Made by a program: the position numbers and the translations under genes. The notes under the pieces were generated by a model that had not been told where the DNA came from, ran no database searches, and saw only the letters and a program-made list of their open reading frames with translations. Shown here piece after piece: positions 44,653 through 53,555 of a stretch of 64,000 nt of DNA. Within the stretch, counting starts at the first letter, position 1; each line of letters starts with the position of its first letter. The DNA is taken from contig JALGVJ010000002.1 of the NCBI GenBank assembly GCA_029838195.1, positions 124,001 through 188,000 on the forward strand, given 5' to 3'. This DNA is from Promethearchaeota archaeon. Its GTDB lineage: Archaea; Asgardarchaeota; Lokiarchaeia; Sigyniarchaeales; SOKP01.

Positions 44653-45999
44653 TCATCCAGTTTTCAAGGTAAATTCTGTATCATCTTCATTGAATTCCCC
44701 CTCTATCTTACCCGCTCCAATTAGATCAAATATATACCCAACAATTTTTTCAGGCGGAATTTTGATATAACGTTCAATGTAATCAATTTTTACCTTTTTT
44801 TTCGCTTTTATGATTCCTAAGAGGCGCTCTTTTTTATTAAACTCCTCAATATCTTGTTTAATACGCTTTCTAGCATCCCTCACATATGCTTCTAAGTCGA
44901 ATTCAGGATGCTCGTCAATTTCTTGTTCATTCTCAAGAAAAATTTCGTCTAAATCTTTACTAGCGAGGATAGATTTTTTATATTCTAAACTGATTTTTTC
45001 TCCCTCGCTTTCAATGTTATCAATAATTTTTTCACCTTCTGTTTTTTTCTTAAAGGAAGAAGTATCTACATGGAAATTTGCTCTTCCTAAATATTTTTCA
45101 ATATCTAAAGACAGTTTATCCTTATCTATGGCGGAGTCCAGTAGGTTACTGGAGTCAAAATTGATATCCAAAATATCAGCGATAATCCTTATCATTTTTT
45201 CTCGGTTTTCTTCTCGATTGGCAATCATGGGATATGTCCTCAGATTTAAAATCTCCTCAATTTCTTCTGGAGACATGGCACCAGGCAAGTCTTGTTTATT
45301 CGCAATTATTGCCGTGCGCGCATAGGGTACTTCTTTTTCAATTAATTCCAAGAAAAACTTGCTCGCTTCTATATTCTTGGGGGTAGAATCCGTGACAATC
45401 AATACGGAATCACTTCCCTTAATGAAACTCTTCCAAAGATATCTAAATTGGTCTTGTCCCGCAAAATCAAATAAATTAAAGAATAGCTTTCCAATCTTGA
45501 TGGTTGCAATATCGCCGCTTATCGTTGGGATATGCTCTAGTGGAATCTCATCCAGCTTGATGAGCTTCTTTATTGTGGTTTTTCCCACGCCCGAAAATCC
45601 AACAATAGATATTTTCGGTTTTAAATTTCGGTGTACTTGATCGACATAATTATTCAATTTTGTAATCTTTTCTTGATCAAGAGTACTTCCTCCTTCAATA
45701 TTAGGAAAAAATTCTAAGAATAAATCCTTAAAATTTTCTACTTCTATCCGAATGGACCGAAAGTAATCATCCACTAATCCAGTAATGAATAGGAATAAAA
45801 GGGCACTGTCTTTATCTAATTCATACGATACCTTGTATTTAAAAAAATTAAAATGTCCTAACTCTTTTCCTAATTTTCTACTTGTCATTTCCCTGATCTT
45901 CACGTCAATTTCCATGACTTCATCATCGGTTAAGGCATTCGCGAAATCTCGCCTATAAATAATCCTTGCATCTTTAAGTACAAACACTTGTCGCAACAT
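44653..45999 (-). CDS. Arf-family small GTPase fused to longin-like and winged-helix domains
   Basis: A 448-residue protein in three parts. Residues 1-130 begin MLRQVFVLKDARIIYRRDF and look like a longin-type domain (strand, turn, strand, long helix), as in the SRX domain of the signal recognition particle receptor; this is inference from pattern. Residues 133-290 are a Ras-superfamily G domain with Arf-type motifs: G1 GFSGVGKTT (about 138), G2 Thr in HIPTISGD, G3 DFAGQDQF (about 177) and G4 NKQD (about 236). Residues 290-380 are acidic and helical, and 385-448 (LLGIIKAKKKVKIDYIERYI, PPEKIVGYIFDLIGAG) form a winged-helix-like tail. No lipid-anchor Cys or Gly is seen. Expanded GTPases with longin or roadblock partners are a hallmark of Asgard archaea. 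Confidence 0.82.
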   Translation of the reverse strand: MLRQVFVLKDARIIYRRDFANALTDDEVMEIDVKIREMTSRKLGKELGHFNFFKYKVSYELDKDSALLFLFITGLVDDYFRSIRIEVENFKDLFLEFFPNIEGGSTLDQEKITKLNNYVDQVHRNLKPKISIVGFSGVGKTTIKKLIKLDEIPLEHIPTISGDIATIKIGKLFFNLFDFAGQDQFRYLWKSFIKGSDSVLIVTDSTPKNIEASKFFLELIEKEVPYARTAIIANKQDLPGAMSPEEIEEILNLRTYPMIANREENREKMIRIIADILDINFDSSNLLDSAIDKDKLSLDIEKYLGRANFHVDTSSFKKKTEGEKIIDNIESEGEKISLEYKKSILASKDLDEIFLENEQEIDEHPEFDLEAYVRDARKRIKQDIEEFNKKERLLGIIKAKKKVKIDYIERYIKIPPEKIVGYIFDLIGAGKIEGEFNEDDTEFTLKTG

Positions 46000-46270
46000 T
46001 TTACGATGGTTCCCTTATTATGTTTTTCTAATAATACTGGGTATATTCTATATTCTCATGTTCATATATTTATTTATAATAAAATTACTTATTTTAACTA
46101 CTCTCCTTTAATGATGGCACTTATCCCAATCAAACACTCACTATCCCTTGAAAGAAATAAAAAATCTCTCTTTTAAATTTAAGGAAAAAATTAGAGGGGA
46201 ATTAAAAAAAAATAAGGAAGGAAAGTAAAAATAAATCAAGTAGTCTCCTTAAAGTAATGGATATCTCATT

Positions 46271-47578
46271 TTATGCATCTAAGTTTTCAATCAAAACTGA
46301 AACCCCTTGTCCCCCACCGCAACAGGCAGTCGCCATTCCATATTTGGCCTTTTCATCTTTTAAAATTCTCGCCAGTGTCCCCGTTAAGCGAATCATTGTA
46401 GAGCCTAAAGGATGACCAATAGCAGTAGCCCCTCCACGTACATTGACTTTTTCTTCTGGAATGTTGAATTTATCCATACAATTTAAAGTGACTATGCAAA
46501 ATGCTTCATTTATTTCCCAAAAATCAATATCATCTGCTTCTAATCCTGCATGTTTTAATGCCATTTTACTTGCTGGTACGGGGCCTCTTCCCATTACGCT
46601 TGGGTCTACAGCGCCCCATCCGATTGATTTGATTTTAACCATAGGCTCTAATCCTCTTTTTTCTGCTTCTTTTGCATTCATTAAAAGAGCTGCTGTGGCA
46701 CCAGCATTTAAGGGAGAAGAATTTCCGGCTGTAATGACTCCTTCCTTGGTTCCTTCTCTCTCTATATAGCCTTTTCTCCCGCCGATATCTTCGCCGTAGG
46801 CATTTTTCTTTAAATAATAAGGTCGGGATAAGCGCCGTAATTTGCTAACAGTTTCTAAATCAGAAGGACGTGGGGTTTGATCTTTATCAATAATTACTTT
46901 CTCCTCAACATTTCCTGGCGCATGCCCCTCAATTGGAATAATTTCACCATTAAACCAGCCTTCTTTCTGATATTTTACGGCTAAATTATGACTTCGCACG
47001 CCAAATTTATCTAAATCTTCCTTTGTAAATTTTGGAGTTTCTTCCTCATAGAGTTTCTGTGCAGTTTGAAGCATGTTAATGCTCGTCATTAAATCATATT
47101 GCGGCCTATACCACGGGCTTTTTTTGTCCACCATTTTCAAGTTAGCGTTTATCCAATTATTTTGCATTGGTATGCGTGTCATATGTTCGACACCGCCAGA
47201 TAAGGTAATATTGGAATACCCTAGCATGATTTCCAGGGCGCAGAATTGAAGCCCTGCGCCTGCAGAGCCACATTGTCTATCAATAAAAAAAGCGGAGGTG
47301 CCAACAGGAAATTCCGCTAAGAATAGGGGCAATCGGCCCCCATAAGTCCAAGCTTCATATACGCCCATAGCTGTTCCTGTACTAAAATCATCAATATCTG
47401 ATTTTTGTATGCCTTTATCAGCGAGTTTTTGGTCGAAGAATTTCATGAGGAGGGTGGCTAGTAGTTCATCTGGGCGGATTTCTCCGAAAACATCTCGCTC
47501 GGGTTGTTTAGGTCGAGAGCGAGAAAATGGGGTACGAGCATAGTCTATAAGCCAAACTTCATTGATTTCTTTTGACAT
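46271..47578 (-). CDS. Thiolase (acetyl-CoA C-acyltransferase family)
   Basis: A 435-residue thiolase, full length. Active-site residues are clear: the nucleophilic Cys in FFIDRQCGSAGAGLQFCALE (about 93-112), the His of the GHP motif in GGATAIGHPLGSTMIRL (about 386-402) and the second Cys in ATACCGGGQGVSVL (about 416-429). NEAF (ITL-type WEINEAFCIV, about 358) is also present. The length of about 430 with an insert (EIIPIEGHAPGNVEEKVIID) is typical of fatty-acid FadA/FadI-like or acetoacetyl-CoA thiolases of the biosynthetic/degradative type, not the shorter archaeal mevalonate-type thiolase paired with HMG-CoA synthase and DUF35. Substrate chain length is unknown. Confidence 0.9.
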   Translation of the reverse strand: MSKEINEVWLIDYARTPFSRSRPKQPERDVFGEIRPDELLATLLMKFFDQKLADKGIQKSDIDDFSTGTAMGVYEAWTYGGRLPLFLAEFPVGTSAFFIDRQCGSAGAGLQFCALEIMLGYSNITLSGGVEHMTRIPMQNNWINANLKMVDKKSPWYRPQYDLMTSINMLQTAQKLYEEETPKFTKEDLDKFGVRSHNLAVKYQKEGWFNGEIIPIEGHAPGNVEEKVIIDKDQTPRPSDLETVSKLRRLSRPYYLKKNAYGEDIGGRKGYIEREGTKEGVITAGNSSPLNAGATAALLMNAKEAEKRGLEPMVKIKSIGWGAVDPSVMGRGPVPASKMALKHAGLEADDIDFWEINEAFCIVTLNCMDKFNIPEEKVNVRGGATAIGHPLGSTMIRLTGTLARILKDEKAKYGMATACCGGGQGVSVLIENLDA

Positions 47579-47767
47579 TTTATTTTATACCTCTTAATTT
47601 TTAATTTATCATTTTAATTAATTCCTTTAATTCAAAATAAATTTGATTAAATTAGGAAATTTTTAAATCATATTAAAATTTTTGATAATTTTGATGTCCA
47701 GTATTGATCACGAACTGAATAGATATTAGGCAAAATGCTTTAAATTTAAGCAAGCTTTACATTTATC

Positions 47768-48202
47768 ATGACATCTAAAGATGAAGTAGAGTGGAATTTC
47801 CCTCTCGTTTCCATTATTGTTGGAAGCAGTTCAGATAAAGCAGTATATGAAAAAACAGAAAATGTATTAAAGGAGAATGGTATTAATTACGACTTACAAA
47901 TCATATCTGCGCATAGAGATCCGGAAAAATTAGAAGAATATTTAAGATCTTGTCCGGCATTGATTTATATAGCAGTAGCAGGGTTATCTGCTGCGCTTCC
48001 CGGGGTTATTGCGTCAAAAACTGAAAAACCCGTAATAGGTGTACCCGTTAGCGCAAAATTGGGAGGGCTAGATGCATTATTATCTATTGTTCAAATGCCT
48101 CCCCGCGTGCCTGTAGCGTGTGTGGGCATTGATCGAGGTGAAAATGCGGCTTATTTAGCCTTGCGAATTTTAGCCTTATTAAAAAAAGACCAAGATAAAT
48201 AA
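47768..48202 (+). CDS. purE: N5-carboxyaminoimidazole ribonucleotide mutase/AIR carboxylase PurE
   Basis: A 144-residue PurE. It acts in de novo purine synthesis to form 4-carboxy-AIR. Hallmarks: [20 protein letters not shown] (about 15-34), [17 protein letters not shown] (about 41-57, with the catalytic His and Arg), [20 protein letters not shown] (about 75-94) and [20 protein letters not shown] (about 96-115). Where bacterial class I PurE has the AGGAAHLPGM loop, this one has [10 protein letters not shown] with no His, nearer to class II (AIR carboxylase, CO2-using) forms; class cannot be fixed by eye. The next gene, rpiA, starts 6 nt later and supplies ribose-5-phosphate, the precursor of the same pathway. 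Confidence 0.9.
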   Translation: MTSKDEVEWNFPLVSIIVGSSSDKAVYEKTENVLKENGINYDLQIISAHRDPEKLEEYLRSCPALIYIAVAGLSAALPGVIASKTEKPVIGVPVSAKLGGLDALLSIVQMPPRVPVACVGIDRGENAAYLALRILALLKKDQDK

Positions 48203-48208
48203 AGGACG

Positions 48209-48937
48209 GTGTTAAAATTGAGCGAAAAGGAAGAAGAAATCGAACTAGCCAAGAAAAATGCTGCGATGAGAGCAGTAGAGGAAAACTTGAAAAGTAATAC
48301 AATTTTGGGCGTTGGAAGTGGTTCTACAATTGTACATGCAGTAAAGAGGGTTGCTGAAATCATCCGTGAAAAAAAATGGGATATAAAATGCATTCCTACC
48401 TCATTTCAAGCCTATCAATTAATAATGGAGCACGGCTTGAATTATACCACTTTAGATCGACATCCCATTATCGATTTAGATATCGATGGCGCTGATGAAA
48501 TTGATCAAGATTTAAACTTGATTAAAGGTGGAGGCGGATGCTTAGTTCAAGAGAAAATTATTGCTTCTAATTCAAAAAAAGTAATAATAGTGGCAGATTA
48601 TAGAAAAGTATCTACTCGTTTAGGTGAAAATTGGAAAAAAGGTATTCCTATTGAAATTATTCCCATGGCCGCAACACCAATTTTAAAGAAAATAGAACAG
48701 ATGGGAGGGCGTCCTTCTTTACGCATGGCAAGAGCCAAGATGGGGCCCGTCATAACGGATAATGGTAATTTTATTATTGATGCGGATTTTGGTATAATTG
48801 AACAACCTAAAGTATTGAATGAGAAATTATTGAACATTCCGGGTGTAGTAGATACAGGACTATTCATTTCCCTAACTTCAAGAGTCTATATTGGAGAAAA
48901 AAGAGGAAATATTAAAATAATAGATAAAAATAATTAA
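48209..48937 (+). CDS. rpiA: Ribose-5-phosphate isomerase A
   Basis: A 242-residue RpiA, interconverting ribose-5-phosphate and ribulose-5-phosphate. Motifs: NTILGVGSGSTIVHAVKRV (about 29-47, phosphate-binding), CIPTSFQAYQLIMEHGL, DLDIDGADEIDQDLNLIKGG (about 87-106, with the catalytic Asp) and GGCLVQEKIIASNSKKVIIV (Lys and Glu). GTG 48209 is the ORF start; TTG 48218 is nearly as good, with GGTG about 7 nt upstream. It follows purE by 6 nt, a pentose-to-purine operon. Confidence 0.93.
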   Translation: MLKLSEKEEEIELAKKNAAMRAVEENLKSNTILGVGSGSTIVHAVKRVAEIIREKKWDIKCIPTSFQAYQLIMEHGLNYTTLDRHPIIDLDIDGADEIDQDLNLIKGGGGCLVQEKIIASNSKKVIIVADYRKVSTRLGENWKKGIPIEIIPMAATPILKKIEQMGGRPSLRMARAKMGPVITDNGNFIIDADFGIIEQPKVLNEKLLNIPGVVDTGLFISLTSRVYIGEKRGNIKIIDKNN

Positions 48938-48978
48938 AACTATAACAAACACTTTTTTAGAAAAATAATAAAAATAGT

Positions 48979-51900
48979 TTATTGTTTATACTTGCGGTAG
49001 AAATAAATGAAAAGTATCAACCCCACTACTGCCGCCGTTATAATAAAGATTATGATAAGTATTAAGATTAAATTTTCCAAGAGAGTGGATTCTTCCGGCC
49101 CCGTGATATCAATGGTTAAAATTATTAGGAAACTGTCATATCCACCCTCTCCATCAAGGACAGAAATGTACAATAATGCTACAATATTTCCATTATTTTG
49201 ATAAGTGGTTTCGGTAGAGATCCATTTTTTTCCGTCTATAGTGTCATATAACATTTTTTCCGGGACGGTAAAATTTCCTTCATGAGAATCAGTCGTTAAA
49301 TTGAATGTTAGTTCAAAAGATTCCATGGATTTTATTTTTGGATAAATAAAAACTAAATATCCATCTTCCGTGATGATGCAATTAAATAAATTAACAAGAA
49401 CCCGCATTTCTTTCTGCTTTTCCTCATAAGCAACTGTTTCATTCACGTCAATCTGGAATTGAATGTTCGTTCCATTAGTTACCGAATAAATATTGATGGA
49501 ATCGTCGTTCATAGTTTCATTAAAAAAGATGGGTGCGGAATTACCAATTCTAAATGTAGAATTGCATTCTATCAGATTAGGATTGTTGTTTATTAACCAG
49601 AAATAATCACGAGGCGAATAAGGATTAATGAGACTTGAGGTGATATTTTTAGGAATGATATAAAAAAAGGCGTATCCCGAAGGATCATTGAAAGAAGGAT
49701 CGAATCTCACGTTGTAATCCGTGTCAATGGGGTTTAATTCAAGAGTTTTATTGACGGTTAGTTTCTCATTAAAGAATGAGTAAGAATAAATGGATAAAAA
49801 TGCTGAAACGTTATAATTTGCTTGATCTAATCCCGTAGAAATATATATATAATCTTTTTTCGCTCGGGTAATGTTATCTTTATTAGCTCCTAATGAAAGG
49901 ATTCTTGGCATCATGTACTCCTTATAATATAAGAGTTCCGTTGTTTTCTCAAAAACGTGAGAATTATGTGTAAGATTGACTTTTATCGTATAAGGCGTGT
50001 TACTGACAAATGGGAGCTTATATGTATCATTTATCGCAATCCCGTGAGAACTTGAAGTGAAAAGAATTTTTTCTTCAAACCCTCCATTCATGATTGTAAT
50101 ATTTAGAGAATTTAAAATAGTAGTATTTTGTAGTGGCCTATCTGTAGTTTGGTCTTTAATGTATACGGAAATGTTTAATCGTGGTTGAGTGGTTCTTTCA
50201 GAGGGTAAATTAACTGATAAAGATATGTCTTCTTTTTTTAATAAATATTCTAAAACATTCTCCAATAACTTTTCATGCTCGACTGAGTAATCGGGATCTT
50301 GAAAATCTTCGTATAACCAATGCATATCTCCAAAGGCCACGAATTTACCTTTATTTTGAGCTGTTTGATTATATATTGTAGCCACCGTGAGGCCATTTTT
50401 AGTAGCAATGGACTGATTTTCATAAGTATCAAACGCATTTCCATAAAACCAGGAAAATTCGCTAACGTTATCAAATATAATTGGAGAATCTAATTCTATA
50501 ATTGGCTGTGGATCAATAGAAGCGCCCAATCCTACTAATGTCACGTCTATGAGATTTTCTGAAGCTATTTCGATGCCCAAATTCAATTTTGAAAACAAAT
50601 AATTGATATTATCCACGCATAAGTCTTGATAACGCGTGCCCAAGAAAAGGATGCTTCCTCCTTGATTAAAATAATTTTTTAGATTTTCTATTTCTAAGGG
50701 GCTATACGGCAAAATGGGTGTTTGAAGAATGATTAAATCATATTGAGAAAGCCGTTCTTGGGTTAAAATAGAATTATTCACGTCCGGGTTGTAATTGGGT
50801 GACCAATACTCCATTTGATAATCTATGAAAATATTTTTTAAAGACATGTATTTCATCGCATCATAAAAACCCATTTGATAAAACGATACCGCGGGATACC
50901 AGTCATTTAATCCATGATAAGAATCCATGAGAATTTTATATTCGGGTAATCTTATCTCTAAAGTGACGGATGCCGTATCATAAGTCACGGAACCTGAGGG
51001 ATTGGTTAATTTTATTTGAAAATTCCGAATACCTGGTTTTGCATCATCATTAATCTTAATTTTTAAAGTAAAAAATTGAGTACCGGCATCAGAAAAACTC
51101 AAGCTATTGGAATCGACAGATAAGGTTATTCCTTCCACACCGGAAGGTAAGCTAATATTATAACTATTTTTCCCACCAGAAATAGTGGTAAGCCTTAGTT
51201 CTTGATAATCTCCTGGAAAATAGATCAAATCATGAGGAGGAAACGGTAATTCATTAGGATAAATTATTGCAGTGTTGTTCATATTAGATTTCTTATTCTT
51301 TAAATTCTCTAAAAACTTGAGGGATTCGGAAACATTAATGATACCCGCACCAGTTTTTAAAAATTCATCGGAATCTTCATTTGGTAAATCATACGATCCT
51401 TCAATAAGCGCAATTCGGGCCGTTTCTGGTGTAATATACGGATATGCTTCTTTTAAAATCGCTAATGCACCACTCACCATGGGACAGGACATGCTCGTGC
51501 CGCTTAAGGGAATGTAGTCTGCATCCGCTATAAAATCAAAATAGTCTCCAATAAACCTCTTTTCACTCGAAATCACTGAACCCAGGGCTTCTGTAGAAAT
51601 AATATTTGCACCGGGCGCTAAAATGTCGGGATATCCCAAATATTCAAAAGTAGGCCCCCAGCTACTAAAAGAAGCCACATTATCGTGATTATCAGTAGCT
51701 CCCACGGCAATGACATCTTTACCCGCAGCAGGCGTGGAACCCGTGAAATAGCCTGGCCCGCTATTCCCAGCGGAGGCAACACATATTACGCCCTGATCTA
51801 CTGCTTCCGAAAGTGCCTCTGTCATGGGATCATCAGGATCGGGATATCCACCTCCAAAACTCATGGAAATAATATCTGCTCCTGCTCCCCCTTCTTCTTC

Positions 51901-52803
51901 ACTTTCAGCGCACCATTCGATGGCAGATATGACATCTCCCGTGGAAATCGCCCCAATGGAATCTCCAACTCTTGCATTTATTAATTCCACGCCCGGAGCA
52001 ACACCAGCATACTTGCCATCAGAACCTCCTCCATCACTTCCTATTATCCCTGCCACGTGAGTTCCATGACCATTTAAATCTTCCGTTGTTGCTTCTCCTG
52101 TAACAAAATTTCTTGATTCCACGATCGTTAAATCGGGATGTTCATAAATTCCTGAATCTAATACCGCTACTCTCACGCCTTCGCCATCATAATCAAGATT
52201 TCTTGCGCCAATTGTTCCTAACCACCAATTCCCAAAGTCTGTAGAATTCAAACTGGCAAGTTCTAAAGAATTATCTGTAATTACCGGAAACGTGTAGGTT
52301 CTCTCTTTATATATTTTTTTAATGGAAGCCATATTTTCCACAGTAGATATGGAGGATATTAAACTTGCCGGTGAACAATATAAATTCACCGCATTAATTA
52401 TATCATAATTTCTAATAATCTGAACATTGGATAAGAATGAGTTGATTATATTTATTCGCTTGAATTTCTCTACTTCTTCTTCAAAAGTAATAATAATTCT
52501 TATTTTTTCTTCTAACCCTTCATTTTTTTCGAGTTTTTCCCCTAAATATTCATTTAAACTATCATCAAATTTAGAACACTTTAATTTCATTTCAGAATCT
52601 ATATTCTCTTGATACATGCTATAATAATCCATGCTATTGATGGTATCTTTATCAATCATGCCCATACTCCAATGTATATCATCGGAATCACTTTTCGAAT
52701 GATTATTAATGGATAGAGAAAACGGAGTAAAAATCGTAGGAAGAAGTATCCCGCTACAGAAAAATAAAAAAATGAGAATCAAACCAGACTTTTTGGTTTT
52801 CAT
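48979..52803 (-). CDS. Large membrane-anchored subtilisin-like serine protease
   Basis: A 1274-residue secreted protease. An N-terminal signal peptide (about 7-27) is followed by an inhibitor-I9-like propeptide (EKIRIIITFEEEVEKF, about 95-175). The S8 catalytic domain (about 195-500) has the triad Asp in VAVLDSGIYEHPDL (about 214), His in NGHGTHVAGIIG (about 248) and Ser in LSGTSMSCPMVSG (about 434), plus the oxyanion Asn in ASAGNSGPG. After it come a beta-rich domain, a ThuA/GATase-like region (YFNQGGSILFLGTRY, about 715-729), more Ig-like beta repeats with many Asn glycosylation sequons, and a C-terminal TM helix (about 1238-1264) with a basic tail. The protein therefore hangs outside the cell from the membrane. 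It could be a nutritional or S-layer-processing protease. Confidence 0.92.
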   Translation of the reverse strand: MKTKKSGLILIFLFFCSGILLPTIFTPFSLSINNHSKSDSDDIHWSMGMIDKDTINSMDYYSMYQENIDSEMKLKCSKFDDSLNEYLGEKLEKNEGLEEKIRIIITFEEEVEKFKRINIINSFLSNVQIIRNYDIINAVNLYCSPASLISSISTVENMASIKKIYKERTYTFPVITDNSLELASLNSTDFGNWWLGTIGARNLDYDGEGVRVAVLDSGIYEHPDLTIVESRNFVTGEATTEDLNGHGTHVAGIIGSDGGGSDGKYAGVAPGVELINARVGDSIGAISTGDVISAIEWCAESEEEGGAGADIISMSFGGGYPDPDDPMTEALSEAVDQGVICVASAGNSGPGYFTGSTPAAGKDVIAVGATDNHDNVASFSSWGPTFEYLGYPDILAPGANIISTEALGSVISSEKRFIGDYFDFIADADYIPLSGTSMSCPMVSGALAILKEAYPYITPETARIALIEGSYDLPNEDSDEFLKTGAGIINVSESLKFLENLKNKKSNMNNTAIIYPNELPFPPHDLIYFPGDYQELRLTTISGGKNSYNISLPSGVEGITLSVDSNSLSFSDAGTQFFTLKIKINDDAKPGIRNFQIKLTNPSGSVTYDTASVTLEIRLPEYKILMDSYHGLNDWYPAVSFYQMGFYDAMKYMSLKNIFIDYQMEYWSPNYNPDVNNSILTQERLSQYDLIILQTPILPYSPLEIENLKNYFNQGGSILFLGTRYQDLCVDNINYLFSKLNLGIEIASENLIDVTLVGLGASIDPQPIIELDSPIIFDNVSEFSWFYGNAFDTYENQSIATKNGLTVATIYNQTAQNKGKFVAFGDMHWLYEDFQDPDYSVEHEKLLENVLEYLLKKEDISLSVNLPSERTTQPRLNISVYIKDQTTDRPLQNTTILNSLNITIMNGGFEEKILFTSSSHGIAINDTYKLPFVSNTPYTIKVNLTHNSHVFEKTTELLYYKEYMMPRILSLGANKDNITRAKKDYIYISTGLDQANYNVSAFLSIYSYSFFNEKLTVNKTLELNPIDTDYNVRFDPSFNDPSGYAFFYIIPKNITSSLINPYSPRDYFWLINNNPNLIECNSTFRIGNSAPIFFNETMNDDSINIYSVTNGTNIQFQIDVNETVAYEEKQKEMRVLVNLFNCIITEDGYLVFIYPKIKSMESFELTFNLTTDSHEGNFTVPEKMLYDTIDGKKWISTETTYQNNGNIVALLYISVLDGEGGYDSFLIILTIDITGPEESTLLENLILILIIIFIITAAVVGLILFIYFYRKYKQ

Positions 52804-52880
52804 AATGATAATAAGAAGATCTTTACGGTAATAAACTATATATTAATATGGTTTAATTTAAATAAATACTCTTCTCTAAC

Positions 52881-52888
52881 TATAAATT
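52881..52888 (+). promoter_or_regulatory. TATA box for the GC-rich RNA candidate
   Basis: TATAAATT lies about 25 nt before CCGTCGT, where the GC-rich, base-paired segment begins (52909). This placement supports transcription of the segment from the plus strand. Confidence 0.4.
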
Positions 52889-52889
52889 T

Positions 52890-52902
52890 GGACAAATTGT
52901 CC
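52890..52902. promoter_or_regulatory. Perfect 13-bp palindrome between TATA and RNA start
   Basis: GGACAAATTGTCC, two perfect 6-bp arms around one A, sits between the TATA box and the predicted start. It may be an operator for the RNA, or be shared with the divergent protease gene. Confidence 0.35.
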
Positions 52903-52904
52903 TA

Positions 52905-53045
52905 TCATCCCGTCGTTAGAGGAAACGGGAAAGGTGAATGATGCATCACGACGGCGGCGAGAGGCCACCGCATGCGAGATGAGCTTGAAGTAATAACGCC
53001 GAGAGGCGGGCGGAATTCGAGTGCCGCGTGATCATGAAAGACAAT
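52905..53045 (+). ncRNA. Candidate structured ncRNA (GC-rich island)
   Basis: This 140-nt segment is well over half G+C in a genome of about 30% G+C. It folds locally into several helices: CCGTCGT (52909-52915) with ACGACGG (52948-52954); a second stem with a GAGA loop near 52955-52972; CGCC-GAGA-GGCG at 52997-53008; and GCGG (53010-53013) with CCGC (53024-53027). The two GAGA (GNRA) loops exist only on the plus strand, which decides the strand together with the TATA box at 52881. An A/T-rich tail with ACA and then T5 follows. No long ORF occurs. It matches no family I can recall: SRP core, RNase P core and box C/D signatures were not found. Confidence 0.5.
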
Positions 53046-53203
53046 AAAAAAACCACACTATTTTTGTGTTCATCTCTAATTTTATCCAAAATTGTTTTGA
53101 CTAGTCGATGACTGTCTGAAAAACAAAATTTTTTTAGAAATCATGTATTTTGTATGTACAATAATAAGTTAATGAAAAAGTTTATTCCTAATTTCGAAAA
53201 CCT

Positions 53204-53215
53204 CATATAATATTT
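53204..53215 (+). promoter_or_regulatory. TATA element of tRNA-Ala
   Basis: CATATAATATTT is centred about 23 nt upstream of the tRNA 5' end, the usual distance for an archaeal promoter that starts transcription at or near the mature end. Confidence 0.4.
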
Positions 53216-53231
53216 GTCAAGATATTTGAAT

Positions 53232-53303
53232 GGGGCTGTAGATTAGTGGAAAATCGCTTGCTTGGCATGCAAGAGACCGGGGGTTCAATTCCCCCCAGCT
53301 CCA
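53232..53303 (+). tRNA. tRNA-Ala (anticodon GGC)
   Basis: A 72-nt cloverleaf. The acceptor stem GGGGCTG/CAGCTCC includes a G3-U70 wobble pair, the identity mark of tRNA-Ala. The D arm is GATT-AATC, the anticodon arm CTTGC-TTGGCAT-GCAAG (anticodon GGC at 53264-53266), the variable loop AGACC, and the T arm GGGGG-TTCAATT-CCCCC. The discriminator is A and no CCA is encoded. No intron is present. The gene stands alone between the RNA candidate and the MFS gene. Confidence 0.97.
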
Positions 53304-53528
53304 TAATTTTTTCTGATATTTAAGAGATTTATCATAAAATATAATAAGAGTAAATTTTCTTTTTTCATGGCCAATTTTTATTCAAGCAGGTACCCATTAT
53401 ATTAAATGTAAGGGATGAAAATCATATTTATATGTCAAGGTCATCATTATTATCTAAAAATGAATTGTTATAGCTTATATTAACTAATTAAAAAACCCTA
53501 GTTATTAAAAATTTTAATAAGTGATTTG

Positions 53529-53538
53529 ATATATAAAT
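53529..53538 (+). promoter_or_regulatory. TATA box of the MFS gene
   Basis: ATATATAAAT is centred about 23 nt upstream of the GTG start at 53556, so the transcript is probably leaderless. This supports the GTG start. Confidence 0.4.
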
Positions 53539-53555
53539 GCATAAAAGAGTAATTA

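Noticed and set aside
44810..45325. 171-codon plus-strand ORF
   Set aside because: It is antisense to the GTPase fusion gene and Ser-rich in the way shadows of Lys/Glu-rich genes are.
52905..53045. RNase P RNA or SRP RNA
   Set aside because: AGAGGAAACGGG vaguely resembles the RNase P CR-I element, but CR-V and the P4 partner were not found and the length is too short; the SRP domain IV core sequence is absent.
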